Of a stretch of 64,000 nucleotides of DNA, positions 38,900 to 49,659 are shown piece by piece (within the stretch, counting starts at the first letter, position 1; each line of letters starts with the position of its first letter). The position numbers and the translations under genes were made by a program. The notes under the pieces were generated by a model. The model was not told the DNA's origin. It saw nothing but the letters and a program-made list of their open reading frames with translations, and ran no database searches. Source of the stretch: Hippophae tibetana (lineage: Eukaryota > Streptophyta > Magnoliopsida > Rosales > Elaeagnaceae); contig CM072807.1 in the NCBI GenBank assembly GCA_037013495.1, positions 2,267,001 through 2,331,000 on the forward strand, written 5' to 3'.

Positions 38900-41800
38900 A
38901 ATAACTCATTTTCCATTGATCAACCTCTTGGCATAAAAGTTATTATTCTTCACTCACCTTGCTAAGTTTATGTCTCAAGGTGCCAAATTTTTGGTGCAAT
39001 TCATCTAACTCAGTAATTAAATTTTGATTCTCCCAAAGAATTGCACCACATTCTTCACTAATGAGATGAACTTCATCTTGAAGACCCTTGGGTTTTTACA
39101 ATGCTTTTATATAAATGGCATGCTTAACTTTAATGTCTTTCTTGACAGATTGAACTACTTCGTATAATTATCAAGCTAGTCTCTCAAAGTCATGCACAAT
39201 AGAAATTACCTACAAAAGCAAGTATAAATAATCAAAAAGACTAGTGATAAATAATTACTCAAGCAAGCGGCGCTCAACCATATGCCAAATTGAACCTTCA
39301 AATTTTCTTACGTGTTACCACCCTAATTTCCTCTTGCTTCTAGATTTCTACTTTAGAGTTAGAGTATAAGGAGTATGAATGTAACATAAAGGGGATGTGA
39401 CCCCTGATACTAAGACTCTAGTTTAGTAATATTTTCTTTCCCTTGGCGGGAAGGAATCAAACACAACGTGCCAACAAAGCTAAGAAGGTAGGATTGTTTG
39501 CGATTTGTGTGGCAGCTTGGTTATTATAGTAGAAGGGCATAGCATCACCTTCATGCATAATTCACATAAAAGTGATCTAAACCATGACATTTCATATTCT
39601 GGGTGCCAAAATGATGATATAGATTATCTTGGGCCACTTTATTACCAAAAATACCATTCTCAAAAAGTAAAGGAAGGTTCTTATCATGACATACCACACA
39701 AGGTACCTCATTCTCATCTACAAGAGTTGTAGGGCTTTACATATACATTTTTTGGATTTTTTAGAGGCAAATCAAGGTGTGCTTTCACTGGGTAATCTTA
39801 TAACACTAGGTCTTAACTCGTCATAAACAAGTGAAAGAGTTACCTTGTAAGCACGGTGAATAGGGCACTATCTATCATCTCTCATAAAACAAACATCCAA
39901 CTCAATCAACATAGGACTCACCTCAATGAATATCACATCTTGTTTGGAATCAACCTCATTTCCATTAGAGGTCTACGTCCCACCCCATAAATGGGAATAT
40001 GAATCACCTGGTTCAAACATGAACAAACATGGTTCCTTGTTACTCGTGTCCATAATAAAGTTATTCATGAGATCCTCAACATTAATATTTGTGAATTCCA
40101 TAGGTACGTGGTGCTTGGACTAAATTTCTCAAATAGATGACAATAATAACTAAGAAAAGGATTGAAAAATTGAAAATCACAAAATCAAGAGTTGGATTTC
40201 TCTCAAGCAAATAACAAAAATATTTACAATTTTTTGAAGCCAAATGACTATAAATACACTTACAAAAGTGGAGCATTCAATTGAAGAAAAAAAGAGAACA
40301 CAAGTACAAAATAAAGGAACTATTAGGCCTTTTCTTGGGTCTCTTCTTGGGTTTAAATTTTTTTTAGCTAGATCTCATGGGCTGGTTAGGAGCAAATGAA
40401 GCAATAAGTGGTGTAGCTTTGGGTGTTCCAGAAGGAGTAGTATGTGAAATTTGAAGACCCCATACATGACTCAAAAAAGTAGGAAGAGAGTGAGACTTCA
40501 TAGTTTGTGCCCTAAAATTGGTCATGATAAAAGATACCCCCTTATGATATCCACGAGTACAGTTTTCTTTAACCTTGGCCATCAGATCATTTAATGAGGC
40601 AACCTGTACTTGTAAGGATTCCATGGCTTCCTTAGCTTGTTTAGCCCATTCTTTAACTAAATGAGCTCATTCCTTGGTTATTTTAGCCTGTTCTTCCACC
40701 TTTTTGGCCAATGTGTCTCTTTCCAAGGAAAATTTGGAAACAACCTTTAAATTTTGTGTATGATCCACCAAGTCATTTTCCATGTTAATGGTTTTGGTTT
40801 CTTAAGCTCTAAGGCAATCATCCTTCTCTTCTAACACCTTATCTTTCGTATTGAGGGCATTTTGGAATTGGGAAACTAGTGCTTCAACCTTGTGTGCATG
40901 GGCACGATATACACTATTAGCAATTTTCCATTCTTTATTAAGGACACAAGCTACAATGAAAATGAGGTTAGAATTATACAAATTGGTAAAAATAAATTCA
41001 AGTGTGCAACTACATACCTCTAACATACGACTCAAAGCCATCTCCTTATGTGTTAAACTATGATCTCTTATAGCCAGTTGAACATAAGCTCAGTCTAATT
41101 CACCCCAAAGTGGTGATAGATGTCCAGAAGCACCTCGGGTTTCCCATAGATGCCATTTTTGAAGATGGTCACCAGGGTACTCTCTACTTGAATATTTTTT
41201 AGATGTACGTCGTTTACATGACATATATCTAGTTGTAACATGGGAATAGAGGTAGTCTCTACTTCATGGGGAGGAGAGTCTAGTCTCATTTTCTTGGAGG
41301 CCGAGGGTTCTACAACAAGTTTGGTCCTTCAACTTCCTTTGCTAGGAGCAAGGCCATCCCGAATGGGGAACCTTCCTAAACAACCAAGGTCCCCATCTCA
41401 AGGGAATCATTTTATAGTCGCTTAGTGGATTCAATCTCGATCAACTTATCAAGCCCGAGGCTTACCACCAAGTCATCAATTCCAATGTTGGTGAGATCTA
41501 TACCTACATAATAAAAATGAGGATTAAGAATATTTGAAAGGAGTAACAAAATAAAATATAAGTACCCTATATATAAACTTAATGGTCCAGATTGGTAGTT
41601 CTTCCACACCCAAAAGCCTTAAAATAAGGTTCAATAAGAATATCCTTGTAGGTCACATGTAAGAAATTATACAGCTCACGACCATACACCTTTTCCTTCC
41701 AGTCATGTCCAAGATGGAATATCATCTTCTAACCTTGTGGCATCGTGGCATCAAAGTTATGGTTCTAGGTGGCACGTATTGGGACCACAAGATCTTCATC

Positions 41801-42000
41801 TCATAGATCACTGATAACATAGAAGTACTTGTCCATCCTTTTGGGTTTACTGTTGGGTAGGTTCAAAATGAGACCTTGGAGAATGATGGTCGAGATGTAT
41901 ACCCTACCTTTACTAATCCTTATTCTTTTGTTACAATAAATGACTACAACTAGACTTAGAAGAATTCTCCACACATTGGGATTGATTTATGGCTGACAAT
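38900..42000 (-). other. Antisense coding region of the Tat-like element (coiled-coil protein remains)
   Basis: The minus strand carries several coherent open stretches opposite to the element's own direction. One at 40364-40624 begins MESLQVQVASLNDLMAKVKE. Another at 40802-41041 is Lys/Glu/Gln-rich with VYRAHAHKVEALVSQFQNAL. A third at about 41412-41640 contains LTNIGIDDLVVSLGLDKLIE. A piece at about 38950-39110 reads as heptad-like Glu/Leu sequence. Amphipathic, coiled-coil composition is consistent across them. Antisense genes at this place are known in Grande and other Tat elements, often annotated as putative gypsy-type transposon proteins. The assignment to that family is inferred. The region is broken. 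Confidence 0.6.
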
Positions 42001-42981
42001 GTTGTTTCTTTTTTCTTTAAACCTTTTGAGGAATGGTGATGTGGATAGGAGGGGCAGAACCTGAGGTAGAAGCACCCAATTTATCTTTAACTACAGTACT
42101 TGTGGATGTGAAAACTTAAAATCCATTGGTTTTAGCTTCAATATGACTCGAGGTAGTCTCATAGGATATTTAACAAGCCTCTCTAGAAATCCTAGAATGC
42201 TTTATGTAAAACCGTGTGGTTCATTGCATTCTCTACCTTGTTCTTGATACCTCTTGATAATTGAAGTTAGGATGTTATCGGTCATGTGGTATGGGTGAAC
42301 CTAGGTGGAACCCCGATAGATTGGGAACTAGGTTGCTCAGTCATAGATAAAAAACAAAAAAAAAATTAAAAGAGGTAAAGCAAAGCACCTGAAGACAACG
42401 AATTGCTTTTTCTTTTTTAACAAGCTGAAATCCTTACAATATAGGCTAAAATACCTCAAACATTGGCTGAAATTCTTCAAATATGACCTAAAATTCTTCA
42501 CACGAATTGGATTTCTCTGAAAGAAGATTTTGGAATTCTAAAACTTAAAATGGAAATGCATTCAAAGATGAGGTTAAGGCTCTTAATATACTGGGTAAGG
42601 ACCTAGATTATCCATGGAAAGCCAAAAATGTTTATAATACAAGAATTTGAAAGGTTTGTATCCTCAAAAGAAGTTGAATAGATTACCCTAAGATGTTTAA
42701 AATATTACAATCCTAGAGGTACCTCATAACCACATGATATCTAACCACGGATCCTAGTTCAAGAGGTACTCAAGGTACAAAACCTGAGGTATATGAGGTG
42801 TAGGACCCGAGGTGCATTATAACGGAGTACATGTCTTGGTCAAATGATAAGAATACATGTATTGGACGGATACATGGGCATTATCTCATCCTATGATAGT
42901 AGACTTGACTTTGTGTCAGTATAAGTCAGATGTTGTCGTTCCAATGAGGTGACAACACTTAAGGTATAAGAACATATATAT

Positions 42982-43356
42982 TGTTGAAAACGTCAAAGCC
43001 AAAGGCCAAAGGCCTAAAGGCCGTGCCAAATAAAACAAGCTCTCTCTCAAAGTTGTATTATTTCTTTCATGTTTTCATTACAATTCTATAGCTATATATA
43101 AGGAGATTTACTAATTGAATTACTATTTGAATTAAACATTCATTGATTTACTCATTGAATTAAGGATTCCTTATTTTACTCCTTGAATTAAGGATTTCTT
43201 GTTTTTCTCCTTGAATTAATCCTTAAATTAAGGATGATAACTCCTTGATTTACTCCTTAATTTACTCCTTGAATTAAGGTTCTTGATTTACTCCTTAAAT
43301 TAAGAAGTTAACACTTCTTAATTTACTCCTTAAATTACTCCTTAATTTTATCTCCA
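42982..43356 (-). repeat. LTR copy A of the nested copia-like element
   Basis: About 375 bp, minus sense. It contains GGCCAAAGGCCTAAAGGCC near its left edge and many TACTCCTTGAATTAAGGA-type short repeats. It adjoins the complementary polypurine tract at 43357-43379. Confidence 0.8.
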
Positions 43357-43496
43357 ATACTCCCCCTCAAGCTGGATCCATAAGGTTTATGGATCTAAGC
43401 TTGCACAGAAGTTGTTGAAACTGATGAGAAGCCAAGGTAGCAAATGTAAAACTAATAAAAAAAATGTTGATTACAATAGCAAAAAAAAAATATTAT

Positions 43497-43911
43497 TGTT
43501 GTCGATATGTGACCTTTCCTTTTACCACAATACTTCCCCTCTACATTGGGCAGGTAGGAGCTACAGGAGAGATTTAATCCATCATCGCCAAGAGCTTAGT
43601 TTCAATGTGGGACCTTTCCTTTTACCATAATACTCCTCCTCCACATCAGGTAGGTAGAAGCTACATGAGAGATTTAATCCATCATCGCCAAGAGCTTGGT
43701 TTCAATGTGGGACCTTTCCTTTTACCACAATACTCATCCTCCACATCAAGTCGGTAGAAGCTACAGAAGAGATTTAATTCATCATCGCCAAGAGCTTGGT
43801 TTCAATGTGGGACCTTTCCTTTTACCACAATACTCATCCTCCACATCAAGTCGGTAGAAGCTGCAGGAGAGATTTAATCCATCATCGTCAAGAGCTTGAT
43901 TTGAAAAAAAA
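43497..43911 (-). repeat. Tandem array, left arm: four 100-bp units
   Basis: GATTTAATCCATCATCGCCA recurs at about 43571, 43670, 43771 and 43871, each followed by AGAGCTTGGTTTCAATGTGG and CTTTTACCA. The units are the reverse complement of the right-arm units. Confidence 0.9.
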
Positions 43912-44111
43912 AATAGAATAAGAAATCGCTCTGATAGAGTGTCAAACACACTTTGAGCAAAGGAATAACAATTTTTTTAAGAAGATCAACTTGCTCTGAT
44001 ACCATGTTGAAAATTGGAGTTGAAAACGCCAAAGCCAGATTTAATCCATCATCGCCAAGAGCTTGGTTTCAATGTGGGACCTGGTTATGGATCCAGCTTG
44101 AGGGGGAGTAT

Positions 44112-44558
44112 TGGAGATAAATTTAAGGAGTAAATTAAGGAGTGTTAACTTCTTAATTTAAGGAGTAAATCAAGAACCTTAATTGGAGATAAAATTAAGG
44201 AGTAAATTAAGAAGTGTTAACTTCTTAATTTAAGGAGTAAATCAAGAACCTTAATTCAAGGAGTAAATTAAGGAGTAAATCAAGGAGTTATCATCCTTAA
44301 TTTAAGGATTAATTTAAGGAGAAAAATAAGGAATCCTTAATTCAAGGAGTAAAACAAGGAACCCTTAATTCAATGAGTAAATCAAGGAATGTTTAATTCA
44401 AATAGTAATTCAATTAGTAAATCTCCTTATATATAGCTATAGAATTATAATGAAAATATGAAAGAAAGAATACAACTTTGAGAGAGCTTGTTTTATTTGG
44501 CAAGGCCTTTAGGCCTTTGGCCTTTGGCCTTGACGTTTCCAACACTAATTTTTCAACA
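44112..44558 (+). repeat. LTR copy B of the nested copia-like element (inverted relative to A and C)
   Basis: About 447 bp, from TGGAGATAAATTTAAGGAG to TTTTTCAACA. It is directly preceded by GCTTGAGGGGGAGTAT (polypurine tract) and followed by TGGTATCAGAGC. It is the most complete of the three LTR copies. Confidence 0.8.
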
Positions 44559-44570
44559 TGGTATCAGAGC
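44559..44570 (+). other. Primer-binding site (initiator tRNA-Met type)
   Basis: TGGTATCAGAGC directly follows LTR B. This is the standard plant copia site complementary to the 3' end of initiator methionine tRNA. Confidence 0.85.
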
Positions 44571-44610
44571 AAGTCGATCTTCTTAAAAAAAAATTGTTAT
44601 TCCTTTGCTC

Positions 44611-44985
44611 AAACTTCTACCGACTTGATGTGGAGGAGGAGTATTGTGGTAAAAGGAAAGGTCCCACATTGAAACCAAGCTCTTGGCGATGATGGATTAA
44701 ATCTCTTCTGCAGCTTCTACCGACTTGATGTAGAGGAGGAGTATTGTGGTAAAAGGAAAGGTCACACATTGAAACCAAGCTCTTGGCGATGATGGATTAA
44801 ATCTCTCATGTAGCTTCTACCTACCTGATGTGGAGGAGGAGTATTATGGTAAAAGGAAAGGTCCCACATTGAAACTAAGCTCTTGGCGATGATGGATTAA
44901 ATCTCTCATGTAGCTCCTACCTGCCCAATGTAGAGGGGAAGTATTGTGGTAAAAGGAAATGTCACATATCGACAACAATAATATT
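44611..44985 (+). repeat. Tandem array, right arm: four 100-bp units
   Basis: CTTCTACC or CTCCTACC followed by the GACTTGATGTGGAGGAGG block recurs at about 44614, 44714, 44814 and 44914, an exact 100-bp spacing. It mirrors the left arm, including the terminal CACATATCGACAACAATAAT block. Confidence 0.9.
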
Positions 44986-44990
44986 TTTTT

Positions 44991-45295
44991 TAAAACAAGC
45001 TCTCTTAAAGTTGTATTATTTCTTTCATGTTTTCATTACAATTCTATAGTTATATATAAGGAGATTTACTAATTGAATTACTATTTGAATTAAACATTCC
45101 TTGATTTACTCATTGAATTAAGGATTCTTTGTTTTACTCATTGAATTAAGTATTCCTTGTTTTTTTACTTGAATTAATCCTTAAATTAAGGATGATAACT
45201 CCTTGATTTACTCCTTAATTTACTCCTTGAATTAAGGTTCTTGATTTACTCTTTAAATTAAGAAATGCTTAAATTATTCCTTAATTTTATCTCCA
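44991..45295 (-). repeat. LTR copy C of the nested copia-like element
   Basis: About 305 bp in the same sense as A. It begins at AAAACAAGCTCTC, inside the LTR as judged by A, and ends TTATCTCCA. Confidence 0.75.
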
Positions 45296-45389
45296 ATATA
45301 TATGAACGTATGCAACCTATTTAAAGGATTTTGTTTCTCTCTCTCTTTAATCTCCCTAAAACTCTATAGTACTGTAATTCTCCAAAACA

Positions 45390-47341
45390 ATATGAATATA
45401 CACAAAACAACGAAACACCTTTTATTACTTTTTCTTAACTATTTTTTTTTTTTTTTTTGGAGATCATTGGTTATTTTTTTATGTTATTATTAATAGGAAG
45501 GTTTGTATTCGTAATTCATGCATAGAAAATAGGACCTGTTGTGCTTCATTCAAACTCTAAACGTCTCATTCGAAATATCACAAGACTCCTCGAATTTAAA
45601 ACACTTTCAATTTATACTTTTTTATTATTGAAGCATAAGAACCATAAGTTTCTTTAAAACATTTGTTACACTAAATAGTTTTTAAGGTCAAACAAGCAAT
45701 TTTATGCAAGAAAATTTGTATTAGACGCAATGTGATGCGTGAAAGAAACATTACAATTGACATGATTCACATGATAGAAAAGCATTATTATGGTCTCTGA
45801 CTTTTTTTTTTCTTCTCTTCTTTTTTCCTTAGCTGCTTTGGTCTATAACTTCCTATCTTCTTTTTAAACATTCAGTCACCCACCTCGCGTTACATATTTA
45901 ATTTATATTAACATTTGTTAATTACCCACAAATTTATATATTTTTAACACATCATTTATATTATGTTACGTAATAATGTTATTTAAAAAAAAGAATTATT
46001 TTTTTATTTTTAAAATAATTTTAACACAACAATGTGAGACTTCTCTTCCTAATCTCTTCATATGGTTAGTCCTGGTCCTATATTATATCCTAGACAACTA
46101 CTTTGTGTTTACAGACAGGTACTAGCAAATTTTTTTAAATTGATATTCATTAAATATCAAAAGATATAATTTAAAATATATCAATAATCAAAATTATTAA
46201 ACTAATACAAAACCTTATTACACACATCGAAAATCTTGAGTTTTTATTTTTGCTCTATTATAAATTTCTTTAATAGATTATTTGACTTATTCAATTCACA
46301 TATTGATTGTTATTTATAAAAGAATCTTGATACTATATCGTAATCTTTATAATATTTGATACTATAGATCTAGATAAAAATTTAGATTGATAATAAAACA
46401 TAAACTTTACAAACATAAACATGACATAGATCAACATAAATAAATATCGAGACGAAACAAAAAATCTAAAGTTAAATATAGGTGAAAAAAAAACACAAAT
46501 ATTAGTTTTTATTCAATATTATCCATTCTATCATTTTCTTCCTCTTTTATTCTGTTTTCCTATGACTTTTCTCTAATCCGTAATCATATTTGATAAATTA
46601 TTTATTGGAAAGTAATTTTATAGCAACTTAATACATATCCTAATCAAAATATCAATGCTGAATTGGTCTCTCACCGACCAAGAGTAAATGCTAAACCTCA
46701 ACTCTTTGGTGAATGCAATGTTAACACATGAGACTTGACAAGAGTAGCATTGCTCTTTCTTATGATTGCACTAGTTATCACAAAGGATGGAAAAAATAAA
46801 GTTAGGAGAAACCCAACTCTTAGAAAATGTATGTTAACAACCAATATATGTTATACATGTTCCAACGGATTAAGTGGTTTACATAGCAATAAAATGAAAC
46901 CCAAATCTTGAATTTAAAGCAGTTTACAACAGAATGACTTTGACTTTTGGAATATTAAACTCCATCAAAAATATACATTCAAGGTCTGAGTTTTAGACTC
47001 TGAATAATACTATTAGAATCCACCTTTGGGAAGAACTTGTCGTCATAATGCATACAGTGGAGAGAGCTTTGTCCTATAAGTTTTTGGCATTCTTAATGAA
47101 ATTCTTGTCCCAACTTCACAGGGATGAGCATTTAGGAAAGCAGTTTCCTGAATAGGAAGAAATCTAATATCTTCGTGATTAGGATCCATGGTAATTAACC
47201 GTGAGTGTCATGCTTGTCGCCTACATTTCAAGGGCAAGGGCAAGGAAATTAATACAAATGAAGTAAATTTAAGGCAACATTATCAATGCTAAAATCTAAT
47301 AGAGCATTTTTTGTAGGTTCGAGTCGAGCACCAATTTTCCA
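45390..47341. other. Intergenic DNA between the Tat-like element and the MRL7-type gene
   Basis: A/T-rich with a poly-T tract near 45440-45460. From about 46600 the composition becomes more mixed, and the last few hundred bases are probably the 3' UTR of the minus-strand gene. No gene or RNA gene supported. Confidence 0.5.
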
Positions 47342-49446
47342 CTAATAAGGTGAACATATAGCCCTAGCATCAATCCAGGAGGGCCTCTTTGCCTTGTAAT
47401 AGAAATGAGCAATCATTTGAACCAATTCCTCTGCTGTTCTAGATGCTGCCATAAAAAGAAAAAATATTGCATAGTTTTGAGGCAAGCAGAAACTTCAAGA
47501 TGTCACATCCCAGAAAGAAAATCCTACTTGAAAATTGAAACCATGAACCTTACCTTTCTCCTTGTACAAGATTCGGTTTCCTCTTACAAACAAAATCTGA
47601 GGGCCTTCTTTGACTTTAAGAGCATATGCCAAATCTTTCTCAATATTGATATCTATCTTCACTGCCTGTTGCCATGATATTTGTGGTGTTGCCAAGAGCA
47701 GATACATAGAACATTAAGAGAAAAACAAACTCCAAAGGAGCTGGCTAGCTCAGCAAGTATGACAAAAGCACAAGTAAAAGAGCAATAAACTTATTAATAT
47801 TCATAATCCGTAACCGTAAGAGAACTTTCTGAATCAAATATACCAACTTCATGGAATGGAGGTCGCATAAAACTCATGATTCAAGAATACAATTGATTTT
47901 AGTTCTATTTCCTTGAAATTAAATTGGCAAGGAGTGACTCTATTCAATAACACATGTTCACAATCACAAATTTGCAGATAAAAAACAAAAATCATGAAGT
48001 TCAAGCTGAGAAAGGACTAAGGAGAAGTCTGGTTACCCGAGGAGGCAATCGGTCTTTGGCATCCCAATAAACTTGAAGAGCCTTCTCTAGCTCTTTTAAA
48101 GCTTTCCAGTTATCAGTTGCCCTGTAAACACCATAACATAGTTAGGACTTCCTTCAAGCTTCAAATTAAATCAAAATTAATCCCCTAACTTCCAAATGTT
48201 TTTGTTCCTTCAACTCAGCTCTTCCTTGAAACACACAAAGTTAAATCATCTAATAGGTGGACATTTTACCGGAAGCATTCTTTTTTAGATCTCCCAAATC
48301 TTATATTGCTAATAGTTTTCATATTACCCAAAATTCTCAATGACGTTAGTTCGTAGAAAATCAGCAAGCATGGTAATTTAAAATGCAACAAAAATTTTAC
48401 CAAGTAAACAAAATAGCTACGCAAAAGACTTTTATGCCTTAAGAGCATTAGAATCTTAGCATCACATATAGTGTAACAATCAACAGTAGTTATCATTTGA
48501 AGCCTATTTCATAACGCTCTAAGCTCCGAGCAGAGAAGCACAAAATTCAGTCCCACCTCATACAACTCCTCAACATGTTAGCTCCCAATATATCCAGATC
48601 ATCAACAATCAAAGATAGAATAATACCATAAAAAGAGCTCCCAATAACAGTCTAATTTCTCTAATTTGATAAAATAGCTACGACAACTTTAACAAGAAGC
48701 TCAGCAAATTCAAAACAAACCCACCTGTTATATCTTTCAAAAACGAGAACAACAAGTGGGCTGGGATGAAAAGCAAAAGTTTCCCACTCCAAACAGTTAA
48801 TCTCCTTGACCCAACTATCGTCAACCTCTCCTTCCCAATCAATCTCAACTCCATCTTCACCCACAATATTCTTGATCGGATGTTTTTCAAAGTACTCCGA
48901 AGCTCTAACACCCCAACCCACATCGGCATCTAATGGCCAACTCTGGCTTTCTTCCTCAACCACCATCTTCTTCTTCATCACATCACCAACACCACTCTCC
49001 TCATCCACATCATCTTCCTCTTCTTCATCACTAATATCAGACTCACGATCATCTTCAACTCTGTCCTTCATTATCTTTTCCACATCATCAAACGCTTGAG
49101 AATTCTGCTCTTTCATGGACGCGAATGTTCGCTCTAGAGAGTCGCGAACGAAGTCTTCGACAGCAGCAGCTTCGCTTCGACGACCACGCCTCGGTTTCCT
49201 GGGGATTGTCGTTGGAAAATTCTTGTTTGGGTCATCTGTATCGTTCTTGGGGACTTGGGTTTTCAGTTGGCGACGAGTTCTTGATTTGGATTGGGGTTTG
49301 GGAGTGGAGGTACTGGGTTTAAGGTCGGGTTCTGAATCGTGATTCTTTGAGAGAGCAAAGCAAGAAGGAACAGCCTTTGGGTTGCGAAAGGAGATTAGAG
49401 GGAAAATGTTTGGATTAGGCGGAGTACAAGTTTGAAGGAAGAACAT
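47342..49446 (-). CDS. MRL7: Thioredoxin-like fold protein MRL7-type (chloroplast biogenesis regulator), 4 exons, 340 aa
   Basis: MRL7/RCB and its paralogue MRL7L/NCP are plant proteins needed for activity of the plastid-encoded RNA polymerase and early chloroplast development; work in Arabidopsis places them in plastids and nucleus. Exons: 48725-49446, 48037-48121, 47554-47665 and 47342-47445; phases join and total 1023 nt including stop. The N-terminus (residues 1-35) is Ser/Asn/Pro-rich with few acids, as in a transit peptide. A basic stretch ([10 protein letters not shown], 81-90) could act in nuclear import. An acidic linker (131-150) precedes the conserved block from [17 protein letters not shown]. 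The thioredoxin-like domain covers about 212-330 ([20 protein letters not shown], later [19 protein letters not shown]). No CxxC redox motif is seen, as expected for this family. The last exon ends [16 protein letters not shown] cannot firmly tell MRL7 from MRL7L. Confidence 0.88.
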
Positions 49447-49659
49447 GCTTTCACTGCTTTAGCTCAACACGCCAGTTGTATGAGGAATTGCCTAAGGCAC
49501 GCTGAGTGCAATGTAGTAACTAGTTAGTAAGTAACTAACTAGTAACGCCGGACATGTGCCTTTTTGTCTATGCTCTGATAGTTGCGACACGCGAAAATAT
49601 ATATATATAGTTTTATTATTCATGTTATCGTTACGATTTTTATCATATAAATTTTGAAC
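49447..49659. promoter_or_regulatory. Upstream region of the MRL7-type gene
   Basis: Mixed-composition DNA directly upstream of the minus-strand ATG, containing an ACTAGTTAGTAAGTAACTAACTAGT near-palindrome at about 49517-49542 and an (AT)n run near 49598. No defined promoter element is certain. Confidence 0.3.

Larger units (their letters stand above)
42982..45295 (-). mobile_element. Nested copia-like non-autonomous LTR element with rearranged, partly inverted structure
   Basis: Bounded by TGTTGAAAACG (left) and TTATCTCCA (right) inside an ATATAT target, which makes the 5-bp duplication ambiguous. Three LTR copies are present: A 42982-43356 (minus sense), B 44112-44558 (plus sense) and C about 44991-45295 (minus sense). 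A is followed by CTCCCCCTCAAGCTGGATCC, the complement of the polypurine tract; B is preceded by the same tract in plus sense. Primer-binding sites for initiator tRNA-Met (TGGTATCAGAGC) occur in plus sense at 44559-44570 and in minus sense near 44003-44014. Two arms of 100-bp tandem units face each other. There is no capsid, protease, reverse transcriptase or integrase coding sequence, so the element is non-autonomous (TRIM/LARD-like). Outer LTRs in one sense with an inner LTR inverted fit autointegration or recombination between two copies. It is not an intact element. Confidence 0.75.
31885..45389 (+). mobile_element. Tat-lineage Ty3 (gypsy) LTR retrotransposon, broken, with a nested insert
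   Basis: A fossil element of about 13.5 kb including a 2.3-kb nested insertion. Parts in order: 5' LTR 31885-32196; primer-binding-like site TGGTGCCTGTTATGG from 32199; gag region about 32.3-34.1 kb; protease region about 34.2-34.7 kb; reverse transcriptase about 34.9-35.7 kb (FCYIRMPFGLKKA, then VYVDDMLVQ); first RNase H about 35.8-36.2 kb; a second RNase-H-like segment about 36.3-36.6 kb; integrase about 36.7-37.9 kb; a tandem array 37975-38775; an antisense coding region about 38.9-42.0 kb; and a 3' LTR from 42694 to 45389. Two RNase H segments and the long 3' section with an antisense frame are marks of the Tat lineage (Tat, Grande, Retand, Ogre relatives). The element carries many breaks and is not functional. 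Flanks read GTATG (left) and ATATG (right), a possible decayed 5-bp target-site duplication. Confidence 0.85.
42694..45389 (+). repeat. 3' LTR of the Tat-like element, split by a nested insertion
   Basis: Left part 42694-42981 (from TGTTTAAAATATTACAATCC) and right part about 45296-45389 (ending GTAATTCTCCAAAACA) match the 5' LTR in order. The 2.3-kb copia-like element sits between them, so the nested element is the younger insertion. Confidence 0.8.

Noticed and set aside
43497-44985. Regularly spaced 100-bp repeats considered as a CRISPR array
   Set aside because: The units are direct tandem copies without unique spacers, lie between plant LTRs, and the window is eukaryotic.
45302-45493. 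Plus-strand 63-codon frame ending in a poly-T tract
   Set aside because: It begins inside the 3' LTR of the Tat-like element and runs through low-complexity DNA.
47270-47340. GGTTCGAGTC word that resembles a tRNA B box
   Set aside because: No A box at the right distance, and no acceptor or anticodon stem can be folded around it.
49115-49342. Plus-strand open frames opposite the first MRL7-type exon
   Set aside because: Shadows of a conserved minus-strand exon; no family resemblance.
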